This document shows, one piece after another, positions 49,214 through 59,777 of a stretch of 64,000 nt of DNA (position 1 is its first letter; each line of letters starts with the position of its first letter). The notes under the pieces were generated by a model that ran no database searches, was not told the DNA's origin, and was given only the letters and a program-made list of their open reading frames with translations. Location of the stretch: assembly GCF_009870125.1 (NCBI RefSeq), contig NC_046683.1, forward strand, positions 45,213,869-45,277,868. Reading direction: 5' to 3'. The position numbers and the translations under genes are program-made. Origin of the DNA: Drosophila pseudoobscura (taxonomy: Eukaryota > Arthropoda > Insecta > Diptera > Drosophilidae).

Positions 49214-51539
49214 CTACTGCGACTGGTGGTGGTGCTGGTGCAGCTGATGCTGCTGGTGCTGCTGCTCCTGCAACTGCTGCAGCAGTTGTTGTTTCGTCTC
49301 GGCTTTCACCGTTTTGTAGCGATCCTTCTCCTCTGTGTTCTCGGGGGGCTCACACTCGAAGGAGGCCATCGAGAGGGTGTTCTCGTTGAGCACTGCGCTG
49401 TGCTGCAGATAGGCAATGACGTTCGGCAGCTTCTCGAAGGGACAGGTCACCTTCTTCCACTCGTTGAACTCCGTCACTTGTTTGGCCAGCTGGGAGCACT
49501 TTTCAAAGTTGATATGATTGTTTGGCAGCCTATGACAGAGACAGAGATAGAGACAGAGACAGAGAAATTATAAATCGTTGATGCTTGATCAATTGGTAGC
49601 AACGATGGCACTGATACTCACCGATTCGAGCAGCCCTCGTTTAGAAAGTACAAGTCCTTAACAAATAAACTAAAGAATGGAATGATTATGCGTTCGCGTT
49701 CCTCTGTGGCACCCTCGGAGCGCCACATAGCAGCTTTGAGCGTCGAGCGATAGCTATTGAAGTTTGATGTTGGATCCATTTGATGTTCCAGCACTGAGAA
49801 TTTGGCCGATTGCACCTTTGACCACTAATTATGAGATGAGATCAAAGCAGAGTTTGAGCGTACAATATACACACAGAAATATACGGATATATCCTCTTTA
49901 AACTTACTGTCTTCTTGAGTCTGCCTATGGGCGCCAGATTTAGACCTGCTATTATGGCCATCAGACTGTTGAAGTTGCCAATGTTGAAGCACTCACGGGC
50001 CGTCTCAATCCAGTACTCGATGATGCGAACACGCTGCTTCTTCTTCGGATACTGCAAGCAAAGGATGGAGGCAATAACAATCATGACATATGCTGAAAGG
50101 GATTATCTCCCATCTGCTGCTGCTGCTGCTCCTTTACCCACCTTGACAATCTCGCTGGCTGTCAAGTAGCTGAGGCGATTGAACCACTGCACATACGACT
50201 CCAGGTTGCGCGTCTTTTTCATATCGTTCAACGAACCCTTGCCGGCACCGCCTCCGCCTGCGCCATCCTTGGCCTGCTGCTGGGGGTAATCCTTGGCAAA
50301 CGCCTGGACAAACTCCTCGGGACCAATATGCGACAGGCGCTCTAGTTCGATGGCCGTCAATTGGTGGGCCAAGTGGGCGCAGCTCGGACACATGTCCATG
50401 ATGCCAAAGACTTCGTCTGGCTGAGGGGTGGTCGAGTTTGAGTTGGAGGTGGAGGAGGAGGTGTTGCCGCTGGAGGAGGAGTTGGAGGTGCCGCTGGCCG
50501 AGCCCCCACCACCCACGCCATTGGCATGCGAGTGCGAGCTGCCCAGAAAAGTTTGAAAGGGATTATGCAAATGATGATGATGATGATTATGGTGGTGTTG
50601 ACTTTGGCCAGAAGCCACCGCCACCACCTCTCGCTCGCTGGCCTCCGTGGTGAGCGTTAGCAGGAACTCCTCGTACTGCTCCAGGGCCGTCAGACGGGAC
50701 ACGAGCAGCTGTAGAATGCGAGAGACCTGTTTGCCCAGCGAGTTGTCGATGTAGACGCACTTCCTGGCCAGGATGCGCACCTGCTGCATGAGGCGCTCAT
50801 CTCTGAAGTCGTACGGGAAGATCTCGATCCACTCCGAGAGCAGCCGTATGCAGTGCTGGGCCGATCGCTGCGTACTCGTCCGCTGCTGCGGCTTTGGCTC
50901 CAGCTCCGAACTCGTCGCCGTCGCTATTGCCGCCGCCGCTGCCGCTCCCTTTCGCTGGGTCAGGGGCGAGGCGGAGTTTATGCTGAGGTTCAGCACCTGC
51001 CCGGCATCGTCGACCACATCGCAGCCGCCACCTGCTCCCTGCTGCTGCTCCCAGGTTGTCGAAATCTGCGCCAACAGCTCGTGCGGCCGCACAAAGAGCC
51101 TGGCACTCAGCAGGAAGGCAAAGACAAAGCTCTCGTCCGGATAGTACTCGTGGGTGGGCACCATGTGGGTGATGAGCGACTTCAGCGGGCCCGAGTGCAG
51201 CTTGCCCTCACAGTACACCAAGTGACCCTCCTTGGGTTCCTTTCCCGTGGCCCTACTCTGGGCTGGGGCATAGCTGAGCGGCTTTTCTGGCGGCTTCTCC
51301 GTGGGGGCGACTCTCCTGTTGCCGGAGTAGGTCTCCTGGCTGTGGCAGACGCTGTTGCTTCGCTGCGTCTTCAGGTCCGGCAGTGTTTTGTGTGTAATTG
51401 ACGTGGTTGTGGCACTTGTTGACGCTGCAGCCGCTCCTCCAGCCGCAGTGCCCTTGATATTGAGGCTGATGTTGGCACTGCCGGTGCTGCCACTGCGGCC
51501 GTTCGTGGCACTGTTAATGCCGCCGTTGCTCGACGACAT
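49214..51539 (-). CDS. CG7369: RASGEF1-family Ras guanine nucleotide exchange factor (CG7369-like), 686 aa
   Basis: Four coding exons: 50142-51539, 49908-50051, 49622-49824 and 49214-49529, with GT-AG borders and consistent phases. Residues 1 to about 105 are low-complexity (Ser/Gly/Ala). An N-terminal REM domain starts near 108 (HLVYCEGKLHSGPLKSLITH, YPDESFVFAFLLSARLF). After Gly/Ala- and His-rich linkers the CDC25 catalytic domain runs from LTAIELERLSHIGPEEFVQA through YPKKKQRVRIIEYWIETARE, FNIGNFNSLMAIIAGLN and LKKTWSKVQ, AKFSVLEHQMDPTSNFNSYR, IIIPFFSLFVKDLYFLNEG to KKVTCPFEKLPNVIAYLQ. The order and wording match vertebrate RASGEF1A/B, whose known substrate is Rap2-type GTPases. The C-terminus carries a Gln/His tail (QQLLQQLQEQQHQQHQ). 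It acts at membranes as an exchange factor. The symbol is by family and likely synteny. Confidence 0.9.
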
Positions 51540-54500
51540 CTGGACTCTTCCCAATCCTGGTCCCTCCGCTGGAGCATCTAAGTCTCACGCATTGTGGAGC
51601 CAAAGGGAGAGCTGCTGCTGAAATGGCAAAAAGTGGACGGTTAATCGCAGTGTTAATCGAGCCAAAGTGTGGCTCCGAGAAGCCGTACGAAAAGGCAATT
51701 AGAGACAAGGAAAGCAAACAAAGGAATAGCTTAATGACTCGAATTTCTAGTCTGTCTGTCTGGGGATGGCATGGGATGGGATGGGATGGCAAGGGGATAA
51801 GTGGGGACGGGGCTAGCGAACAGAGTGAGGAGATCTCTCTCGAAGATCTCGGCTATCCCAACGACTGAAGCACCATTGAAGCAGCACGGATTTCAGCTTA
51901 GCAAAGCGAAAAATCGCCAAGCAAAGTGGAAAACTAGAAAAGTGCCATTGAATGGCAGTTCAGAGAAAAGACCCAACGTCAACGTTATTGATCGCTGGAA
52001 TGGGGACACCACACCACATCACACCACACCACATCACATCACATCACGTAGCGTGGCCAGCCACATGGGCAAACGGATGAAGAAAGTGGGAGGCTCCTCC
52101 TCCTCCTCCTGCCGATTGGCTCAGAACCAGAACCCACTACTCAAAACCATGCTCTGGTATCAGGGACAGATAATGAAACTATAAACTGGAAAGCCCGACT
52201 AAACTGTTCATTTGTGATGAAAATCATTCGGCAGAGCAGTGCGGGGCGGGGCGGGGGATGCGGCGGAGGCGGGGTGGGCTTATCACAGGCCACCGAACAC
52301 CGAGCACCGAGCACGGAGCACCGAGCACGGAGCAACGGAAAAACGAACGAAACTAAATGAAGCTAAGCGCAAGCGACACTCAACGAAACATGAGAATTAC
52401 AAATATTAATTAACAGCAAAACAGAAATACCAAAAATATGGGTCAACAAATTGTTTAGTCCAAGAGGAGAGCCGAAGGGGGGGGATGGGGGCGATGGGGG
52501 GAAGGGGCGAAGGCAAAGGAAAGGCATGCTAAACACGTTAATTGAATTACCAAGACGCCAATGGAGGGAGGAGCCAAAAGGAGAATAAGGTGCCGAAGAA
52601 GGGGCTGCTCTGCCACCCATCCACCCAACCACCCACCCGCCCAACAACAAGTAAAGGCGAAAAAAGGGAAGGGCTGCACATTTTCACTTTTCTTACCATA
52701 TTGCACGCTTCACAGAACACCAGAAGTAGGCGGATCGGGCGAGGGGGGGATGGAGGGGAAATAAATTATTAACTGCAGACGAAAATTGTAATCAATTTTC
52801 ATATGCGGTAGGCAAAAAAAAAAACTAAACAACAAAAACAACCAAAGAAAATTAAAACAAAGCTAAAAGCAAATTAAAGTCTATATTTATATCAAAAACA
52901 ACAAATGAGTGGAATGCACTGCCCATAAAAGCTTAAAGCAACAAAATGCAACAGCAACAACAACTGTAAAAACAAGAACAGCAACAGCAACAGCAACAGC
53001 AAAAACAACAACATTAGCAGCAACAACACCATAATTTGTATACAAAACGCAAAAGAAGAAGAAACAGCAGCAGCGCAGCAGCGCAGCAGCGAAGCAGCAA
53101 TGACAGACGTGAAAGGCAAAGGCCGGCGCGCACAGTGGAGCAAATTAGTAACCTGATCAATAGATGCACAAATGTTTATTTAATTAATTAAGACCAATAG
53201 TTTTCATACCCTTCCAGTGGGTATTTCGATTTGGACAAAGATGTTTGCAAGCCTTTTTGATTAGAAATTCTCACAAAACAAAGTTTTGGCAGATATTCTC
53301 TGAGTCGATTTCTTAGCTGCCAATTGGAACAATCATCGACGTATATTTTAAGAAGTCAATTTTTCTCTCCCGATTCCCCAATCTTCTGCACCAATGTGCA
53401 ACGACGTGAAAGAAAGGCAAAGGCCGACGCGTGTGGAAATGCAGGGGGAAAAAGCCAAGAGGCCAGCAAAGAAGTCAACAAGAGAAAAACAAGGACAGCG
53501 AGAGAAAGAGAGAGAGAGAGGGAGATAAAGAGTAACAGAGAGCGAGAGAGACAAGTCAATAAATGGGGCCGTGGCCCGACCCGTCCGGTCCGTTTACTGC
53601 TGCTGCTTTCCCATTTCCCACTTGAAACGCAAGAGTCGAGAGCGGGGGGCGAAAGCGGTGGAAGGGGGGGGACAAGATGCAGATGCACTGCACTCAGTTA
53701 ATGGGAAATGTCGAATTGGAAGCGGGTTTTATTTGCTTACCTGGAGCAGCTCCCGTGCATTTCGCAATTATCCTGGCCCAGAATCTCTTGGACCATCCAC
53801 GCCGCACACCGCACACCGCACGCACACGGCCACAGAGCACACGCCCCGCCCGAACGAACGAAAGAAGTTTGTCCTGGTTGCACTTGCCTCCTGGTGGCAG
53901 AAGAAATCAGGACAGTGCGTCGTACGCTGGCGTCGCTGCTCACTGCTCACTGCTCTGGCTATCAAAAGTGGAACACACGATTCCAGCTAAAGAGGCAGAG
54001 GGAGTTGAGTTGTGTGTTCCTGTATCGGCGTGTGTGTGTGTGTGTGTTTGCAAAAGCAATTTACAATACGCGAACGGCAAACATTTCAGTTTTAGCTTTC
54101 AGAGCACCCCACCTTTGCACCTTCATCCCCGCAGCAGAAGTGTCGGCAGAGGCAGCAGTCGCATATGGCCGCCTTTTGCGTCGCCTTCTGCTTGGCACAA
54201 AAAATTATGGATATGGCAAGCAAATACTATATTTAAATAAATTCAATGTCTCAATGCTGTTTGTGTCACACGAAATGCATTTCCACGACTTTGCAAGCAC
54301 TTTTTCCCCGTGCATATACGGGTTTTTGTTTGTGTTTGTGTGTATAATATGTATAAGAGCGCCGACCGGTTTGTTTGCTACGCAGAATTTTCTTTACACA
54401 AAAAAAAATATATAAAACAACATCGAACACAAAGAGTCTTCGTCTTGTCTTGTAATAACGCTGGTCACCGTTCACTTTTCAATAATTTATACAAATCGTT

Positions 54501-54592
54501 GCTGCGGCGGCATATTGCGTGGTTTTGTTGTTGCCTTTCGCTTTTTATTGCATTTGCGCTTAATTTGCGTTTTGTTTACTACGGGTTAGGGA
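51540..54592 (-). other. 5' leader of the RASGEF1 gene with a 2.1 kb leader intron
   Basis: On minus, donor CCAG|GTAAGC (exon end 53741) and acceptor TTTGCCATTTCAG (exon start 51617) define a likely leader intron, 51618-53740. The acceptor is followed by CAGCAGC, so three tandem NAG acceptors (exon starts 51617, 51614, 51611) are possible. The proposed first non-coding exon is about 53741-54590. Frames inside (53677-54415 on plus) lie opposite the transcript and have no domain. Repeats: an AG run (about 53505-53522), a GT run (54029-54047), CAGCAA-type triplets (52975-53100) and CACATC/CACACC (52008-52045). Confidence 0.5.
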
Positions 54593-54672
54593 CAGTGTGA
54601 CCACGGCATTATCGATGAAATATTCCGCCTGATCCCCAGAAATGTTCCGTGTCATTTTTAGTATATACCGTA
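54593..54672 (-). promoter_or_regulatory. Housekeeping-type core promoter of the RASGEF1 gene (Motif 1, DRE, Motif 6-like)
   Basis: Reading minus: a Motif 6-like word ACGGTATATACT, then ATATTTCATCGATAATG with a DRE-like core (ATCGAT at 54611-54616), then TGGTCACACTG (54603-54593), an exact Motif 1. Order and spacing are the same as in the mL64 promoter. Transcription should start at or near Motif 1 and run left into the leader exon. M1BP and DREF are the factors known to bind these words. Confidence 0.7.
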
Positions 54673-55150
54673 CATATGTCGACGAAATGTTGGTATTTAA
54701 TTTTTATTTTTTTATTCGGTTGAATATTACAAGCTAGCTGGACCCTCAGCTCTCAACTCATAATTTGATCCGGTTGATAAATCACTTTCCAACAATACAG
54801 GTTAATTTGGAATTTTCTTATTTTTTGGATTTTTTGATAAATAAGGTTTAAGCAACAACGGTCAACAACAATATCCACTAAATGAATTTCCGTACATAGT
54901 AACTACACGCTAACTACTCTAATGATACATATTAACTATATTTTTATGTAATTACCAAAAGCGACACCTGAAGGGGAAATGTGTACATATATTTGTTGAC
55001 AGGCTTCGTTGGTTTTCTTTTAAATGCCTTATTCCGAAATTTTGAAAAATTGAGATTTTGATGGCAAACGGAATTCGATGCTGATCACGAGTTAGTATTC
55101 GATGTGGCCTGGGACATGGCTTTAAATGGCATTTCCACATGGTTTCTACA
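54593..55150 (-). repeat. Left copy of a diverged inverted duplication (RASGEF1 promoter side)
   Basis: This segment is the inverted homologue of about 58588-59001. Strong matches include a 26-bp identical stretch (55044-55069 against 58661-58686), TTCGATGTGGCCTGGGA (55098-55114, reverse complement of 58610-58626), TTATGTAATT...AAAAGCGACACC, TTAAACCTTATTT and GGAAAGTGA with AAATTATG, all collinear in inverted order, ending in the DRE plus Motif 1 core. The distal part looks like a broken protein-coding piece (EKIEILMAN, FDVAWDMA). Confidence 0.75.
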
Positions 55151-57240
55151 TTGGTGAACTGGACAAGAAAATATAAAAAAATACCACGAAAAACATGGAC
55201 ATGGACATGGTGTCTAAACTGGAAAGCAAATTAGTGTTACCGCGGGCTTATTGCGACATAAAGAATATAAAGATATCGATAGCATATATCGAATGGTGAC
55301 GACAGTAAATGGTCGCGGGTGACCAGTATGGAATTGAAATATTACTGAAATGGAATACAAAAATTCAAGTCCTATAAATTAAATCTTGTTGAAGCTGGTT
55401 ATGGCTTTCTTCAGAATGAATTAAACGATGCAAACTCATCAAATGAAAAATAAATTCACTTTATAAATTTCTTGGGGGAGCTATTGATGCGGAATAATAG
55501 AATATATAGTACATATAAAAATAAACTCAAGTTGTCTGAACTTTTACTAATATTTGATTTATTATTTATTATTAGCACAAATTTTATGAATAGAATTAAA
55601 CAAAACAAGGGCAAAATTATTACAGTTGAACGGCTGAAGAGTTTAATACAAAATGAAATGAAAAAGAGAGAGACAAAAAATATACATAGAACTAAGAAGG
55701 ACTGCAACAAAAATTTACAACATGCGCACGAGAGATAAAAACAGATGGAGCCCAGCACAATTGAACCGGGCCTATTTTTTTAAAAAGTACATTCCCCGAA
55801 GGCAATCCCGCGTTAAGTCAGTGTCGACTCAAAAAACTGCAAATGAAACTTCACAAGTTGAAATATGAATAAATTGTCTATTTTAATGGCTATATACAAC
55901 TATACATACATTTTGAATAAACTTTATTCTTTGGAATCCCCTAAAAATTGCAGCAGCTCTGTTTGGTAAATGGCTTGGCCTTAGTGCTTCCATTTTGCCG
56001 GAGTATCTCTCCTTGGGTTTTTGGGTTCTCCTCCTGTTGTTTCTGCTGCTAATAGACAGACAGCCATGGCTACATGGACTCGGTCAATGTTGGGAGCAAG
56101 AACGCACTTTATACATAAATATATCTAATTGCACTTCACTCATTTTAACATAGTCTTCTTATAAAGCCAGTGGTTTTTACTCTCATTATGTTGGGACTTA
56201 GTAGGCCAGTAGAAGATTTATTAATACGGCTGTATAGCAATAACTGCTGATCTAAAAAATCCCAACTATAATGGGTGCACACAAATATTCCAATTGAGTT
56301 TTACACGTCTTATGGTTGACCCTCGCGTCTGCAGCTTAATGACAAACTGAATGAAATTTACATCATCTTTTATAGTTACCGTTGAGAAGTCGTCAATTAC
56401 ATCATGTTTTTTTTGTAATTATTATAGTATATAAAGCATGATCGTATCAAGTATTCATAGACAGAGATAAAAGGAAATTCAAGTTGTAATAAGATATTGT
56501 TGCATTACTACAATCTTCAAATGAAGCCAATGTAAAGCCCAAGTACGCAAAATGTTGTGCATCATTGCATTTCATTTTATCTTTCAGACTTTCATAGGCC
56601 ACGTAGTGGAGCGTCAAATCAGTTTACTTATTAATACCAATATAGTTAGACATGGGAATTCTTTGTAAGAAAAACTCTTCGGGTTTTTGAAGATGATACA
56701 AATTCACTTAACCAATTGTACCTTAAAATCTTGCTTTATTTCACTAGGATAAACAGACGCTAACATGGTCGGGCCCGCGTCCAGTACTATCAGCATTAAC
56801 TGACCAACCTTACATATCGGGGACTTTTCAATGCTTGGATTTAAGCCGGCTTTTGTTATATAAATAGTTCATACTTATGGTCTTTTAAATTCATATTTTT
56901 TTGGCAGACTAAAAAATATTAAAACTTAATTATTCATCATTAATTCTCCAGGAAACTTCATGGTTCCCGACCCTGTCCGCGACGCACAGTTTTTCATTAT
57001 AGATCGCACAGCAGCTGAAAATATGGAGAGAAAATAGAATAGCTTTATTTTTTTGGCTACTATTATCGGCTTTCTTAATTTTGATGTCAAGGTAGGAAGA
57101 GATTGCTTGTCAAGGTAAACAAAGAAAGGGTAAGTTCAGTCGAGAGGGAAATGGAGTGGAAACCCCTATCAATATATTCCATACTGAAAGAAGTGCCAAA
57201 CAAATGTTGGTGCTATCTTTAGGAGTAGATGAAACATCAA
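55151..57240. other. AT-rich DNA between the inverted copies, no gene recognised
   Basis: Strongly AT-rich. A plus-strand frame at 55472-55738 (88 aa, Lys/Asn-rich) has no domain and opposes another open frame, so I do not call it. Some minus-strand pieces near 56-57.2 kb may be further 3' exons of the broken gene at 57.2-58.3 kb, but I could not align them into one frame. Confidence 0.4.
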
Positions 57241-58310
57241 AATGAATGCTATTCCTTTTTTGAGTGGGACATGCTTATCTCTCCCACGTTGTCCATAGTA
57301 TCCATGAATTCTCCACACTTAATGTTGGTCGTATTTATTAGGTTATTCAATTAAGGTTTCCATCTTCGCATAAGGCAGAAATATAGGCTTCGATTGTCTT
57401 CCCATTGTGCACGATGCAAGAATTAGTTCTTCAAGGCTTCTGCTTCGTTTTGCAGTTCAATGAATGGGTGGAGTGCAATAAATATGGAATGTTATTAAAC
57501 GCGAGGTCAACGTAAAGCTGTTTGCCTTTCCTGTCAGCAAATTGTTCCTTATATTTATCAGCCTTTTCTGCGCTCCTTTGATTCTCAAGCCATATTTTCT
57601 ATACTTTCAATATGTTCCGATTTCGATTTATTTCCTCGCGCTCTTGATATAGAGCCAAGTACGTCTTTAATCTAGAAGTTTTGATAGCCTAAAGTATTAA
57701 AATTTGTATTTATTTAACCAATAACGTGTGTGCTTACTGTTTCAAGCGGTGTTGTTTCTTCTGAAAGTTTATCTTATCCTTTTCGCGATCAGAATGGGCA
57801 ATGTTGTGCTTGGAACGCATCTCTTTCTACCGAGTAAACCTGGTCCTGGCACTCATTGCCGCCCTGCAAATTGCAAAAGGCCACATTGGTCTGGAAGTTT
57901 TTCTTTGTCTGCTTCACATTCTGGACATAAAAAAACAATGATCCATCGGAAGAAATTACGCGACGATCTTAACAACAATTAAAGCCCTAGTCTCGCAGCT
58001 TTGTATGTAGTCGAACAATTGTTATTCGCCGCCCAGTCCTGTCATTATTGGTGCGACTTTTTGCTTGCAGACTTTTCGCTGCCATTGGGTCCAGTCAATA
58101 CATTCCGATATTTGCTGGGATAATAAGCATCCTTGTAGGGCCTGCCAAATGAAAAAATATTCTGCTAAGACCAACTATGTGTGTGGAATACGCGTATGTG
58201 AGTTCATTTCTGCTGATTACTTACACGAAATTTGTCATATGAACGAATTTCATCCTTCCCTTTAATTCTTTACGCCTCTGTGGACTTTGAATATTGTTTT
58301 CCATTTCCAT
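57240..58310 (-). pseudogene. Broken multi-exon gene, unidentified (coiled-coil-like product)
   Basis: Read on minus. ATG at 58310 starts MEMENNIQSPQRRKELKG; donor GT|GTAAGT (exon end 58225) and acceptor TTTGGCAG (exon start 58141) rejoin the frame into PYKDAYYPSKYRNVLTGPNG, which then meets two stops (58047-58042). Downstream islands are KQTKKNFQTNVAFCN, then in a shifted frame KHNIAHSDREKDKINFQKK, then a donor/acceptor pair (GTAAGC ... CTTTAG) and LKTYLALYQEREEINRNRN, a TAG, IWLENQRSAEKADKYKEQF, and in a third frame FIELQNEAEALKN, stop, LHRAQWEDNRSLYF. Remnant introns with correct borders show it was a spliced gene, not a retrocopy. The charged helical text suggests a coiled-coil protein. 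I do not recognise the family; sequencing errors could mimic some breaks. Confidence 0.6.
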
Positions 58311-58385
58311 TGTGAACTTATTTTGCGCGGTTTAACTCCAGTTGTTCACCTGTTTAAATAAAGGGGGGGCTAAGTTGGCTTTCTC

Positions 58386-58500
58386 ATCGGTATATTTACT
58401 GTGTGTTTTGAAAACGGGACGGTATATTTCGGTATATTTATGAGGGTCATTCAGACCGTATATTTCATTGATAGACCTGCGATCTCACTGATTTTCTTTA
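58386..58500 (+). promoter_or_regulatory. Decayed upstream copy of the mL64 promoter
   Basis: Three Motif 6-like words (TCGGTATATTT at 58387-58397, then two more near 58419-58439), GACCGTATATTTCATTGATAG with the DRE degraded (ATTGAT for ATCGAT), and GCGATCTCACTG where the live copy has GCGGTCACACTT. Order and spacing mirror 58918-59001, about 500 bp downstream. It looks like a tandem copy that has lost its DRE and Motif 1. Confidence 0.6.
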
Positions 58501-58587
58501 CAGATTTGACATGTCCAGCTGACAAGACTTGCATAATTCAACTTTTCTAAGTATTTTCTAAAATTTGGCAGTATTTTTACATTGTCA

Positions 58588-59001
58588 CATGTAGAAATCG
58601 TGGACCATTTCCCAGGCCACATCGAACTAGCATTCGTGATCAGGATCGTACTCCTGATCGTTTGCCATCAAAATCTCAATTTTTTCATAAATGGCAAAAA
58701 GTGGATAACGAATGTTTTTCACACTGGCGCTTCCATGGGGCCTATATGAAAAACACGGGTGTCGCTTTTGACAATTACATAAAAATGTAGTTAGTTAATT
58801 CATGTAATTAAACCTTATTTTATAAACAATATAATAGAGATGAGAAATTAAATTTACCCAGTCTTGTAGGAAAGTGACTCATTAATCGGGTAAAATTATG
58901 TTAAAGTCGAGAAATATGTCAGTATATTTTCAAACTGTGAGGTATATTTCGGTATATTTTCTGAGACCGTATATCTTATCGATAAGTCCGCGGTCACACT
59001 T
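58588..59001 (+). repeat. Right copy of the inverted duplication (mL64 promoter side)
   Basis: Inverted partner of 54593-55150. Its distal part (58588-58795, read on minus) is largely open: YRPHGSASVKNIRYPLFAIY, EKIEILMANDQEYDPDHE, a stop, FDVAWEMVHDFYM. This may be an exon of a lost gene. The proximal part grades into the active mL64 promoter. Confidence 0.75.
58918..59001 (+). promoter_or_regulatory. Core promoter of the mL64/CRIF gene (Motif 6 x3, DRE, Motif 1)
   Basis: GTCAGTATATTT (58918-58929) and TTCGGTATATTT (58948-58959) match Drosophila Motif 6 (KTYRGTATWTTT), with a one-mismatch copy between them. A perfect DRE, TATCGATA, is at 58977-58984. CGGTCACACTT (58991-59001) matches Motif 1 in 10 of 11 positions. 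This is the classic TATA-less housekeeping layout. The ATG follows 58 bp after Motif 1, so the 5' UTR is about 55 nt. Confidence 0.8.
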
Positions 59002-59058
59002 GTCAACACGCTCAACAAATAAAAATAAATAAAAATTTGTAAAAACAGATACCGCAAT

Positions 59059-59751
59059 ATGAATTTACGTAAAATAAACGTTGTGCAGAAACTTTCTGCA
59101 TTTCCTTTACGTTTGCAATCTACAAGCACTGCGACTGCGGAGCTGCCGGCGGCGATCATAAATGAAAATGTGGAAGACAGCTCTGTGCACGCACGGAGAC
59201 TCAATAAATCTGGCTTACAAGAACAGCATAAAAATATTGTAATGGGTGTTCCACCTTATCGGGATGCGCAGTCTTGGATACACTTGACCGAGAAATATCA
59301 GAGAAAAGTCTATGGCCTGTACGGTGCCAAGAGTAACGTTAATCCAAAGATTTGCTTTGATTCAAAGGCAGAGCAAGAAGTTATGCAACTGGACACTTTC
59401 TTTAAAGTACTGGAAAAGAGCCGCCTTGAGAAAGCAGAGAAAATCCAAAAGACTAATGACCGCGATGAAGACATAGCCAAGAAACTGGATAAGCTAGAGC
59501 AGTGGAAATCTGATTTGAATGCAAAGGTTGCAAAACGCGAGGCAGAAGCTGCTGCTGCGATAGCGCGAAAGGAGCGGTTGGTGGAGGAGGTTCGCAGGCA
59601 TTTTGGATTCAAGGTGGATACTCGTGATGAACGATTTAAGGAAATGCTGGAGCAAAAGGAGAAGGAGGACAAGAAAAAGCAAAAGGAAGCTAAGCGTAAG
59701 GCGAAGGAGGAAAAAATGATGGCGAAACTCGTGGAGAAAACCTCATCCTAA
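59059..59751 (+). CDS. CRIF: Mitochondrial large-subunit ribosomal protein mL64 (CRIF1/GADD45GIP1), 230 aa
   Basis: Single-exon gene. The N-terminus (MNLRKINVVQKLSAFPLRLQ, Arg/Lys and Ser, no acids) is a mitochondrial presequence. The body has the family's signature PPYRDAQSWIHLTEKYQRKV and LYGAKSNVNPKICFDSKAEQ, followed by a long charged helix (about residues 105-225) ending in a Lys/Glu-rich tail (KEEKMMAKLVEKTSS). At 230 aa it is close to human CRIF1 (222 aa). The protein sits near the exit tunnel of the mitoribosome and is needed for making and inserting OXPHOS subunits. The start is fixed by the upstream promoter and presequence. It is convergent with the TPR gene, stop to stop 287 bp apart. 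The symbol is from memory and less certain than the family. Confidence 0.9.
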   Translation: MNLRKINVVQKLSAFPLRLQSTSTATAELPAAIINENVEDSSVHARRLNKSGLQEQHKNIVMGVPPYRDAQSWIHLTEKYQRKVYGLYGAKSNVNPKICFDSKAEQEVMQLDTFFKVLEKSRLEKAEKIQKTNDRDEDIAKKLDKLEQWKSDLNAKVAKREAEAAAAIARKERLVEEVRRHFGFKVDTRDERFKEMLEQKEKEDKKKQKEAKRKAKEEKMMAKLVEKTSS

Positions 59752-59771
59752 CTTAACAAAAAATATCGAGA

Positions 59772-59777
59772 AATAAA
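59772..59777 (+). terminator. Polyadenylation signal of the mL64 gene
   Basis: AATAAA 20 bp after the TAA stop, giving a very short 3' UTR, as usual for compact housekeeping genes. Confidence 0.6.

Noticed and set aside
53677..54415. Plus-strand ORFs of 187 and 235 aa opposite the RASGEF1 leader
   Set aside because: No domain; Cys/Val-rich run comes from a GT microsatellite, and the strand opposes the supported transcript.
55472..55738. 88-aa Lys-rich plus ORF between the inverted copies
   Set aside because: AT-rich by-product with an equally long opposing frame and no recognisable family.
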